The notes beneath the pieces were generated by a model that was not told the DNA's origin, did no database searches, and worked only from the letters and a program-made list of their open reading frames with translations. From contig JBAJFE010000033.1 of NCBI GenBank assembly GCA_037903355.1, positions 310,001 to 374,000 of the forward strand: DNA of 64,000 nt, in the 5' to 3' direction. The position numbers and the translations under genes were made by a program. Below, one piece after another: positions 23,201 to 35,200 of this stretch (position 1 is its first letter; each line of letters opens with the position of its first letter). Source of the DNA: Trichuris trichiura (taxonomy: Eukaryota; Nematoda; Enoplea; Trichinellida; Trichuridae).

Positions 23201-26200
23201 TTATGAGGACATCCGAAGAAATGAACCTGAGCTGCAAAACATTTGTGAAGGTTGACAAACAGATGCAAGATGATCTTGCTTTCAGCAGGGAAACGTTTAA
23301 AAAAATGAAGAAAAGCAATTAAACAAAGTTTAATGCCTTTCTAAGCTATTCGACATCTGGAACGCTGAAAGTCAATAGCGAAGTGCCATCATCGATTCAA
23401 CCAAGGAAACTAGTTCATGATGTTATTACTGAAGCAGTGCTATCACCTAGCAATTTCGGCTGAACGAATTGATCATGATTACGAACAAATGTACCTTCAT
23501 ACGTGAATGTAGACACATGGTTAACACTTCAACTTTTTATGTCCAAACAGAATTGTTGCATCGTAAAGCAGGTTTATAAGATGTGATTTTTCTCAGCAGT
23601 AGGCTAATTATAGAGATACAACATTGAAAGATAGGTTGCACGAACTTATCACGTTCGGTAGGTTTCAACCTCCAGAATGAAGCTATTGCGTCTCGTCGCA
23701 ATCGTTTCACCATAGTAGTTCTGGGCACCCGGGCTTACATCGGCTTGATAATGCCCTGTTTGAGTTTTTCCATAAGCTTCCAGTATAAACTTACACTTAC
23801 ACCCGATACACCACTGAACCAATATAAGACCGGCTAGCAGCAATCGTGAAGCCTTCATGACCTGACCCGGCATTAAATGCATTGATTAAAGACTCTGGTT
23901 TATGGTGGTTTTAATTCACGATGGAGCGCTCAGAATGAAAAGGGAGCTTGAACAGGTTGGCCGCCTAGTTACTATGACACTTGACGGACTGGAGACTTCA
24001 GCACAACTGCCACACATTCTGATAGATGCTTGCATTTTTCTTCTCCCCGTAACTCTTCATCACTGTAAAGGACACAGCCACCAAGGACATACAAATGCCT
24101 GCATACAATGCTCTACGCTATCGTTCTCACGGCAGAATCGCGTGAAGCATTAAAAGAAAAAGTAATTGCCTGGAAAAACCACCTGGCAAGGCACAGGCAG
24201 CTTCAGATTAAATCTCAGGAAAATGGAATACACGGAATTTCGACTCCAAACCCCTAGAGCAGTCAGCATCAATGAAGCCTCAACTAAAGCGCTCTCATTT
24301 AAATACCTTGGAAACTTCCTCTTATATGAAGAAAAAGTCATGTTTGATGTGTCTTGAAAATGTGGTTTCTTGGTACGGGAGCGTATGTTTTCATAGTGCA
24401 AAAGTTTTATTACGGAATTATTCCCGTTTAATGTGTTAAATAACTCCGGAGCTTTCGGGTCGACCGAGACCCGTCTTCAGCGGTATTATTCAGCTCCGGA
24501 GTTATTTAACACATTAAACGGGAATAACTCCGTAATAAAACTTTTGCACATGTTTGATGTGTCAACTAAAACACAGGCAGCCAGGAAAAATGGAAAAGCT
24601 AACTGAAATCTTATGCGATAAAAGTTTTCACGAAAACTGAAGTCGAACGTCCATCGCACTGTTATCCGCCCAGCCGTCCTGCACGGTTCTGACACTAAAA
24701 AAGATTAATAGCGGTTAAATGTCATAGAAACGATTATGCTCAGACGCGCTCTCGGAATCAGTTGGCTAGAGCGGCCATTCTCAACGTGGGGCCTGGGGAT
24801 TCCAGGGAGGGCGAGAGAGTGTCAGGGGGGCCGAAATCGAAAATTTTTCGGAGCGAGAGGGGGGCAGGAGGCCGTCAAAGGGGGCTGAGAAACCTTATTG
24901 GAACAAGCGTAGTTAGGTAGATCGGAAGAGTGCGAATTTATGCCAATCCTCTATAGACGATTGGTTAACCGTTAGCAACATCCCTCTAATAGAAGATTGG
25001 CATAAATTCTCACTCGACTCGACGAAGTGGTTTCACTGTTAGTTTCGAAGAACCCCAAGTGCTCTTTTCAAGTGATTTGACGACTGTATATTCGCATTGT
25101 ATCAGTGCATTAACCCAATCCTAGGAGGTTGCCGTTGAAAGCTGATTGGCTCCTATACAAAAAACGCAAAAATTAATCGAACAATAGGAAAAGGGGGACC
25201 TAGCGCAGAAAAGGTTGAGAATGGCTGGGCTAGAGTATAGCCCTAGAAATGATATGACTGTCAATGGGGTAGAGCCTATAGCGAACAAGGTTAGAGAGAA
25301 AAGCCTACGGTGGTTTGGACATGTACTCTGACAGGAAAATAAGCATCCAACGAGACAATTACTACTCTGCATCAAAACAGAAAGGAAACGCACTCGACGA
25401 AGACCAAGTTTAAGATGGAAGAACAAAAATACACACAGATCTAAAAGAACTACGAATCACTCACGTGCAAAAGAAAACAACTGAAACGCAAAGATGCTCG
25501 TTGTTCTAGCGAAACCTAATGTTGGAATATACATTTTCAAACCGATTGTTCTAGCTAGACCAGGGGTGGGGAACGTCCGGCCCAAGAGACCATTTTCTGC
25601 CCACGCGTTGGGGCAACCGCGCATGGATGCGAGATTCAGTGAAATGTGATTATGGGAAGCTATTTTTCATAATGCGATGGACGTATTGTATGTGAATCCC
25701 AGTAATAACATAAATCTTGCGTAACAAGCAGGGAGCATCAGGCTTGCTCGGAAGACTGCGTTGCTGACAGCTCTCTGTCAACAAATCGACATTGTTAGTC
25801 CTAGGTGACAAGCAGTAGGCGCCACTATAGCGTGTACGCGCGTATAGTAGCGAGGAGCATTGCTTTGTTCGAGATGACGACTGTCCAGTTTGCTAGAGCA
25901 CTTCTGCTTTCTTTTGCTCTCAGCAGTCACTGGCATCGTTCTCGCCTTCTCTTGCTATCGTTCTCATCGGTTTCTGTCGGCCGCCTGTCCTTTACGTCTT
26001 CGAAGTACAAAAAGGTTATTTCCTTTTCTGTAGTTGTGATTATGTTCTTGACAACTGTGTTGCAGGATAGTCCCAAAAGTCTGCCTTTTTGCTCTGAGTT
26101 GCCCACAAAGTTATACTGAAACCTGAAGATTCGTGCAGCTTATCGCAAGCTAGTGTTCGCGCTCACCCAACGCTACAAATGGCCAGTTCAAAGAAAAGAA

Positions 26201-29200
26201 AAGTTGATACGGAGTGTCGAATTTTCCAAAAGAAACGGACGAATGACTATTTTTTCATGGAGCTTAAGGGCAAGCCCGTTTGTTTTGTTTGTGGCGACTC
26301 AGTAGCTGTTATGAAAAAAGCTAATCTGGAACGGCATTGCAGCACAAAACATAGAAAATTGATGGAATTAAAAGGCCAAGAGCGTCTGGATAGAATCAGG
26401 GCGCTTCAACGGAATTTGGAGTCGCAACAAGCCGCTTTCACCAGGCCACACTGCGACGCGTACAGCGTTCTTCAAACGAGTTACGTAGTGAGCGAAATGA
26501 TCGCAAAGAAGTTGAAGCCCCGTGCAGATGGTGAATTTGTGAAAGAGTGCATGGTGGCTGCTGCGAAGTTACTAGCACCAGCCAGTCAAAAACTTTTCGA
26601 AAGTGTTAGCTTATCTCGAAGAACTGTTTCAGACCGGATCACTGACTTAGCAGACGACATTGAAAAAACGTTGAAGCGTACTGCAGGTAACTTTGAATTT
26701 TTTTCCCTGGCTTGTGACGAGACTACGGACATAACAAATACCGCTCGACTGACCATTTTCCTTCGCGGGATAACTGCAGAGCTTGAGACACGAGAAGAAC
26801 TTATCACTGGAAGCCATGCATAGCACTACAAGGGGTGAGGACTTATTTGAGAAACTCGTTTTATCAATGGAACGATTCGGGCTAAAGTTTGAAAAATTAA
26901 GTGGTCTGACTACGGACGGCGCTCCAGCTATGGTTGGCTTGCAAAAAGGCCTAGTTGCATTTGTTAAAAAGGAAATGAATAATCTCGGTCTTGATCCAAA
27001 CGATTTGATAGTCTGCCATTGTATCATACATCAACAAAGTCTCTGCGCACGGTCGCTGCGTTTCAACAATGTGATGTCAGTAGTCGTGTCGTGCGTAAAC
27101 TGTATCAAGAGCAATGGGCATAATAACCGCCTGTTTGAAGATTTTTTGAATGAACTTTCCTCCGAATATGGTGATCTCGTTTATCATTCTGAAGTTCGCT
27201 GGCTGAGTCGCGGGAATATGCTAACGAGGTTTTACCAACTGCGCGATGAAGTTAAGCAGTTTATGGAGGCCAAAAGCAAACCTGTCAGAGAACTAAGTGA
27301 CAGAAAGTGGCTACGTGACCTGGCTTTCATGGTAGATATTGTCAAGTACCTGTCGGAACTGAATATCAAGCTGCAGGGTCCGAACCAGCTTCTCAGCTCA
27401 CTCGTATCAAACTTGAAAGCATTTGAAGCTAAATTAAGGCTGTGGAAACAACAACTTGAAAAGGGCAACATGGTACATTTTCCTACACTCCAGGGACAGC
27501 AGCCTTCTACGACATTAGAGTATGCCGGTGAATGTGCCAAACTACTTGAGGCGTTTGGCGAAAGATTCAACGATGTGAAAAGTAGACAGATGCAACTGAA
27601 CATCTTCGCCATTCCATTCAATTTAGAACCAGTTGATGTACCCGATGAACTGCAGCACGAGATCATTCAGTTGCAAAGCGATGATGAGCTCAAAGCTAAA
27701 TACAACAACTTCCCGCTGCTTGAGTTCTATAAGCGGTACGGTACATAAGCAACGATGAATTTCCTGTTTTGAGGAGACATGCTTTGAAATACGCGTCCGT
27801 GTTCGGAACAACCTACTGCTGCGAGCAGTTCTTTTCAAAACTTACCATCGCAAAGAGCCGTCTGCGCAAGAGACTCATGGACACAAATCTGATGAACCAG
27901 CTGCGAGTAGCAACGTCTCCAGAAGGAGCTGACATCGCACGCCTCACCAGGGAAAAGCAGTTCCAAACATCCCATTATGGGTGACTTCATAAATATACGT
28001 GCAAATAAAGCAGGCTGTTTTTCATTTTTTCTATCCGGCCCGCGACACGAAAAAGGTTCCCCACCCCTGAGCTAGACTAAACAATGCGCTTAATTATTCT
28101 ATCAGTCTTTCGCCAGAAGCGGCGTTCTATCAGGATAGGCGATCGATAGAATAAGCAAAGACTGCTGAGCTGGACGCCCATACTGCATGTCGAAGATGAA
28201 TGACCAATCTTTTACTTTCCAACGCTCCTAAGGGGGCGCTGGCGTCCGGCAACTGCGCCTTTGGACTCCAGCTCCCGTGAGAACTTCCAATGCCCCCATT
28301 GGAAACACCGATCTACGCTAAAGACAGGAGGATGAACTACATCATGAGAACCTCACTGTTCTCAACAACAAATAAAACGGGACAAACGCGACGCAGACAA
28401 TGCATTTCAATGGTGAAAAAAGTGTACTCACAATGGCAGGAAGCCAAAATCTTGGAGCGCTCAATATCAATCAAGTGTAGACTTCCGTCGCCGCAACCGA
28501 CAGCAATGTTCTGACCATCCGGCGCCTAAAACTACCGCAGACTAGAACAGCAGAAAACAGATACCTGCCTCACATAAGCAATGGCTCGAACCGAGGAACG
28601 GAAGGGCAAGTCAACTAAGACATGGTCTTCTGAGCTTTCGATGTTTAAGATTGACACTGAACCAGCTGGGCGGCCAATAACGATGCGCATACCATTAGGA
28701 GATAACGCAGCGGCAGAAGCAATCCGGGGTGCAAGGTGAAACGTTCTGCACGACAAATTACCTTCGTAATTGAACAATGCTACTGTGCTTGGAGAAACAG
28801 TGATGAAGGCTGAAAACAAATGTGCTATTCATTTACTTTTGCCATAATTCCGTTTTATAAAGGAGCGAAACGTGCTTCATAAGGATTGCCTGAGTGTAGT
28901 CTAGTTATTACCCAAGGGGGCAAAACCCTGGAGGAGGAGGAGGAGGAGGAGGAGGAGGAGGAGGAGGAGGAGGAGGAGGAGGAGGAGGAGGAGGAGGAGG
29001 AGGAGCTGGCGGAGCGGAAAGGGGCAACTGGGGCGCTAGTGTGCCTCCAGGCTGTACCGCCTCCTGGAGGAAGGGGGCTAAGGGGACGCCAAATAGTTCT
29101 GCTGCGCGACCTGCGTATCTGACGAGTTGGCGACTAGACACGTCTGAGAAACGCAGGCACAGGACATGGGCCGCATTCTTTTCTCACTTCTTTGGAGAAT

Positions 29201-32200
29201 GCATCCTTTATTTGCTGTGGTTCTGTCCAGAACGAAAGCTTAATGCAATGCGTAAGCAGGCCTTCTTTGCGGTAGCTTAGCATTGAGCAGGCATGACATG
29301 ACTCTCCTATTCCGCAAAAAAAGATAAGCTTGCGCAGACATAGATGTCGTTCTCCAAAACGTTTCTGCGCAGGAGTGAACGAGTTGATGATCATTAGTCA
29401 GCTTCGTTTACCAACGTTAATTCGTCTTTGATTTGAAAGGATAAAAACAGTGGCTGTTACTTAAATACTGGATGCTTCTTAACGGGGTGATGTTTCATGG
29501 TTGGAAGGTCTTCTACGGCTTCTACGTCCTCTGCTCCTCCATCTCACTGACGACGGAACCAGAACGTTCCGAAAGCCCTGAAGTAAAAAGTTGAGTGTAC
29601 TGATCCTGTACAATTTTTTTAAATAACCGCTGATCCATCCGTTAGTACAGCAGTTGTTTCGTTCAATTACAGAGACCAACACAGACACAAACGGGGAAAG
29701 CCGTAGAAGACCTTCCAACCAGTGTCTGTTACTGTCACCTCGACTTGGGGCTCATTTCTGGGTAGCTCGTACTACGATTTGGCTAAGGGTTTTAGATGGA
29801 TCACGATTCTTTTTCTAGAGTTAAGAATGCAGAAATACAATTACACAAACAGTTGCTAAAGTCAAAATTTAAGCTTGGATAAAAGACTTTTCTTGGCTAC
29901 AGGGCAATATCTCGCATGTATACCTTATACTCGGTCCGTCCTAAAAAGCTCTTTATCTCATTACTTTTTTAGTACCTATTCCAGCGTAGATCGGGTGCTG
30001 CTGCGACATGCTAATAAAGAATAGAAGTGAACTGCAAACTGTAAATCAGGATGACCTGAGACTTTGGCTAACTAGCATAGAACCGGGCGTAGAAAGGCTG
30101 CTCTTTGAGTGGCTTCTAAGCCCGATGATGACGTTTGCTCGCTATGTCACACTTATGAGTGCAGTAAGTAAATTCAACAGTGTCAAGTACTATCTTTAGT
30201 CAGCTAAAAACATGGCGTGGCGTTCAGGGACGTTGGCAAGAAAGCCGATGGGAAACACTGGCCTAGTGTGACTGCGACTTCTAGGGTCACGAACGGCTCC
30301 CGCGAAGTATTGGGCAGTATTCCCTCTCGGTGCGAGTTAGCGCACCACGAGTTCTTTCGGCTTTATGCGTACACTTCAATTTCATCGGCAACGTAGACAT
30401 GCTTATTATTGCTAGGTTGCGTAGACGCAGTCAATTCTCCTTTTTTGTTTACGCTTTGGCGGCATATACTAATATTAATACAGTTAAACCCCCGTAAGTT
30501 GACCACCCAACGGACTGGGGAAAACTGGTCAACATAGGGACGTAGTCGACATGTGAAAACTGTGGGTATAAGTGGCTCGGCTGAATAGATTAGCATCTGT
30601 ATGCGTTTTATTCTGTTGCGCAGCATCTATTGGAGATCTACTAAACGGCGAAGTGCATAAAAAGAACACTGAAAAATCATGCATAAGCTTTTTAGGAGCC
30701 ACAATGCTTGCTGAAAAAGGTGTCAATTCTAGTCTGGTGCTTGTTATTACTACAAACATAAGCGGCAAAAGCGGCCTCCGCGCTAGCTACCCCACTCAGC
30801 ATCTGTGAGCATTTTTTTAGCAGCAAAACACTTCAGCTGCGCTGACTTGCACCGAAGAATTCTTGACCGTTGAGGACGGGTCGCGACAGACCCGAAAGCC
30901 CCGGAGAAAAAATTTTCGTTTATTGTACATATCAACGGGACATTGGATCCGTAATAAAGACAATTAGACATGATTTCCGCCTCATTGTCGTTTTCCTCCT
31001 TTGCGTCGTCTCCTGCGCTGCTTGCTTCTACGCTCTTTTCTGCTTCGGCTAATATAGATTGGAAAATTGCTTGTGGGTTAGGTTCGGTAGAAGTGTCTAC
31101 GTCGTCATCTATTGCAACGAAACCTTCGAAATCTACTCCTTCAACCTCTGCTTTGGGAGTCGGAGCTCGACATCATCGTCTTCGTCTCTGACAAATCCAG
31201 CTCTCCTGAAGTACTTCTTTATTGCCTCAGGTTGAACTTTATTCCAGGAAGAGCTGATCCAAAGTACGGCGTCCAAAGCGTTAATGGACGCAGCAATCGA
31301 AGTCGCACCCACAGATGAACTGGTGACTTCTGCTTCGCTAATGACCCACTGCAGAAACTTAAGCCACTATTTCGCTTTAAATGTCTTAGTTACTCCTTGA
31401 TCTAGAGCAGTATTCCTCAACGTGGGCCCTGGGGCCCCCTGGAGGATAATGGGGCAGGAGATTGTCCCAGTCAACAGTTCAGCGGTAATAAGTAGCGTAG
31501 GAAAGTAACACGGTGGGCCTATTTGTCACTAACAGGAAGGCGTTGACAGGCCAACGGAAAATGTTCCATTGCAAAGTCAGGGCGAGTTGACGTTACCTTT
31601 CTTCTCTAGCAGCCAATGAAAAACATGCTTTTACATTCCCTCCTGCCCGGTATGATTCTAAAAAGTCTCTGTGCATGGCGTGCTTCTAAAAAGCCCTTGG
31701 CCTTTCGGTAGGGAGCAGTTCCCAGAAATGAGTTCCATCTGCACACCCTTCTATCAACCCATAAAAAGTTGTTATTCTACTCCTTCTCCTGCAGTGCAAA
31801 CAAGCGCCGTGCCCTTCAGTTTTTGCGAACGGAACTTCAGAATAACTCATTCCATCCGACCGTTCGTAACACAATAGCAGCCGGTAATATATTCCCGTAC
31901 GTACGGCGTTTCCGTCACACATTCCCCACTTTTTCCTTCGACTGATAAAGGCGCCGACTCATAGAAGCGTACGCTTCCATTCCTTCCTCCCTGGTATGCG
32001 CTGAACAAACAGCATTTATAGTGGTCCTTTTCTATTATTCACGCGGACTCTAGGCGGCGCGACAGGAGCGGCCAAAGCAAGAAAGCTGTGAGCACTAACA
32101 GACAAGGGGGCCATCTGGGGGCCCTGGGGCAAAAAAGGTTGAGAAACTATGATCTGGAGCATGGGTTCTCAAAATAGGCGAGAGAGCACAGGTCGGGGGG

Positions 32201-35200
32201 GGGGGGCAATGGGAACCCCGTGCGGGGGCGTTGGGAATCACATTAGGGGAACTCTGGCAGAATTATCCCTAGTGCAGGAGGGCTATCAGAGAGACCTTCG
32301 TAAGAAGGGTCTTTCTTAACTCGTCTCTGCCAGAAGTGGAGGCGGCAACTTCAAAGGAGGTAAAGTGGAAATTGAGGGCGCAATGAAACAATGGTGTTTT
32401 TCTAAGCTAAACCGCACCGGAAGTAGAGGCAGCAACTTCAAAGGTCAAGTGGGGATTGTTTACCGCTCATCCTGTTCTGCCATAGCCTAAGCCAGTGTTT
32501 CCCAACCTTTTTGGGCCAGGGCCCCCTTTCGCGACCTTCAACTTGCCGGGGCCCCCCGTCATTCTCCCCAACGTAATTCTCCTGCTCCTATCAGTGGTTA
32601 CCTGTTGTCAATTTGTACAAGTAGTTCAGCACTTGAAAGAGCCGGCAGAATGTAGAATTGATTTCGCTGCCTACCGTATTTGCCAAAGAAAAAACAGTTA
32701 AGCCGGGCCATCTTTAAAAACCTTATTAACCTGCGGATCTTGTCAGCCGCAAGTAGGACCCCATGGTTTGCGCTGTGAAAGTTGAGTGTGCGATTAATGG
32801 CTGGAAAACCTGGCGATGCGAAGTCGACGCTGAATTTCTTTTCTACACTAGAGCAAAATGGCTAGTAAGGAAGCCAGCCAGCTGCCATATACGGCGAATG
32901 CTCCTAGCGATATTCGAAGCCGTTAACGCCATAAATTCTTTATTTGGCACTGAAGGCGTTCTTTTCGTATTACTGGACTTAAGCCGGCTAACTGCAGATC
33001 AGGGAGCATTCAGAGTACAAGCGCGGCATTGGGTTTCCTCTTCCTTAATTTTTCGGGCTGTTAGCAATGGTAGCGCAAATTGTAAGTGAGGCTGCGATGT
33101 TGTTCTCAGTGCTGCGCAACAATGAATCTAAATTCAATATTTCCTCGGAGCAAGACGACAGCGGCTTGATCTTACCTCACTTAGTGCGACGGTTGGGGTC
33201 TGGTGCAATGCTAATAATTTATCCACGTCCGGCTCGATAGCCGTCAGAAGTAATCTCAAGTCGCCTCGCCTAACTATCTGTAAGCGGTTTCTTTTTTTCC
33301 GAGAAGGTCCGTTACCGCACTAAATCCGCGTTCAACCAAATAGGACGACGGAAAAGGGATGAGGAACTTCTTAGCTACGTTCCATAGCCTGGGATACAGC
33401 TGTCTGATTTCCTGCTGCAGCCAGAAACTGGTATAGCCGCCCTTCATCTTGGGCTTCAGCTCCTCGTTGGCTTGCATCTCAATGAGCTCTTCCTGGTAAG
33501 CCACTTCAACCTCGGCGAGGCATGTAAACGGGTCCAAAACCCAGTCCGGTATCGTCATGGACAAAATATCTCTGTACCTTTCGCACATGTCCTCATGGAG
33601 CATGCTGAGATGGTCACAGAAGGAGCGTATGACATCGTCAGGGAGGCCGCCATTCTTCTTGAGGTCGTCAAGGTTAGAGAACTGGCGGTACTCTCCGCGC
33701 CCCAGGTTTTGGCGGAAAATGGAAAGCTTGTCGATGAAAGCCTTTACAACCGTCTTGGTCTTGATAAGATTCAGTTGATCTCCTTGCAACTGCAAATTCA
33801 TCTCGTTAAACCTTAAGTAGAGGTCCGACATGTAAGCTATGTCAGCTCTCGATTTCTCCACGTTGTCGCATAATTCCGTATCCTCAGTTTTGAGAAACTG
33901 TACGACGGTGTCAAAAAGGGCATAGAAGCGGCTCAAGCAGGCGCCTCTTGAAAGCCAGCGTACTTCTGTGTGAAGCAGGAGCCGGTTAAAATCTTCGTCA
34001 TTTTCTTCGCATAGTTGGCTGAACAATCTCTCTCTCTCTCAAGGCACTGCTTTTGATTTTATTAACCGCAGTGATCACGTACTGCAGCGAACGGTGCAGT
34101 CTGTCACTGAGCCGCTTCGCCACCAGATGTTGCCGGTGAATTACGCAGTGCACGGCCAGCAAATCCGGTACCTTTTTTTTAAATACGAAAGGAACCCGCG
34201 ATGGCGTCCAAGCATTGACGGGGCTCCATCCGTCGCGACAGCGATTACGTTCGTTAGTGGTATCTCCTTCTCTTTAAAAAAGTCTTCTACAGTACGAAAT
34301 ATTGATTCTCCTCTAGTGTCAGTCAGCAGTTCTCTTGCGAAGAGTAACTCCTGAACTAACTTGCCTTCCTTGATGAACCTAACATAGGCCAGCAGCAGCG
34401 CTTCGTTATGTGGCAACGTCGACTCATCCACCTGTAAAGAAAATTCCTCTGTTCTCAAGAGGTTGCAGAGCGTATTCTCCACATCAGCGCTCATTTCATC
34501 AATACGTCGCTGCACCGTATTGTTGCTTAAGGGAATCTTTTTAATTATTTCAGTTGCAGGAATGCGCAACACAGTACGCAGCACTTCCGAAACAGCCGGC
34601 AGTATCAGTTCTTCTCCGATGGCATGCGGCTTTCCAGATTTCGCGATTAAGAGGGAGATGTTATAGGACGCGCGCAATCTGTCGGTGTTTCGTCTTGATG
34701 CGGATGAAAAAATCCCTGCCAATTTAGGTCGCTTTTGGAAGTTATCTTGAAGAGATTGGAAGTAAGAAAGGTCTTTATTGGCCTTGTCACCGTGCATCGT
34801 TTTCAGGTGTTTTACTAATTTTGAGGGCTTCATCAGTTCATTCGCAAAAGCCTTTTCACAGATCAAGCAAAATGGTTGCTGCGAATTCGAGGGTGACGGT
34901 ATAAAACCGTATCTTAGATATTCGACGTTGTATTGCCTACATTTCTTTTTTGCTTCTGCCATCTGTAGAAATTTACATCCGTTACTAACAAGTTCAGAGC
35001 CAGACAGTAGCACAGTGGTATTAAGAAATCAATTAGCCAAGCGTCATCTATGCTCCCGCAGTAAGAACACAGGGGATTCCGTACCGGACGGCACTGTCCC
35101 TCTACGTCGGTCCTGGAAGCGGGAGCAGATCGCTTTCATGTGATCACCCCGCTCTTTTCTGATGGTAGCGACGGACAAATAGGCTCAAAATAAGTCTATG

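Larger units (their letters stand above)
24060..25500 (+). pseudogene. Non-LTR retrotransposon reverse transcriptase remnant (RTE-like)
   Basis: Three translated blocks form a collinear RT C-terminus. At 24100-24360: LTAESREALKEKVIAWKNHL, RLNLRKMEYTEFRLQT and KALSFKYLGNFLL. At 24600-24700: VHRTVIRPAVLHGSDT. At 25240-25420: IANKVREKSLRWFGHVL and KRTRRRPSLRWKN. These are the usual closing motifs of RTE/related RTs. The catalytic YADD site near 24110 appears to have lost its two aspartates. The copy is further split by a PLE tail (24354-24548) and a hAT MITE (24772-25227). Confidence 0.7.

Noticed and set aside
28564..28573. Alternative donor GTATCT for the SKI8-like exon at 28809
   Set aside because: It would add three residues (VRQ) in the middle of a conserved WD40 blade. 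The GTGAGG donor nine bases earlier gives the expected junction. It could still be a minor isoform.
28908..29141. Minus-strand ORF with a long polyproline tract (and a polyglutamate ORF on the plus strand)
   Set aside because: It is only the (GAG)n microsatellite translated. The flanks show no conserved protein and it lies in an intron.
30481..30550. Possible separate small repeat starting GTTAAACCCCCGTAAGTTGACC
   Set aside because: It is the left end of Tigger-2, confirmed by TA flanks and the matching right end at 43106.
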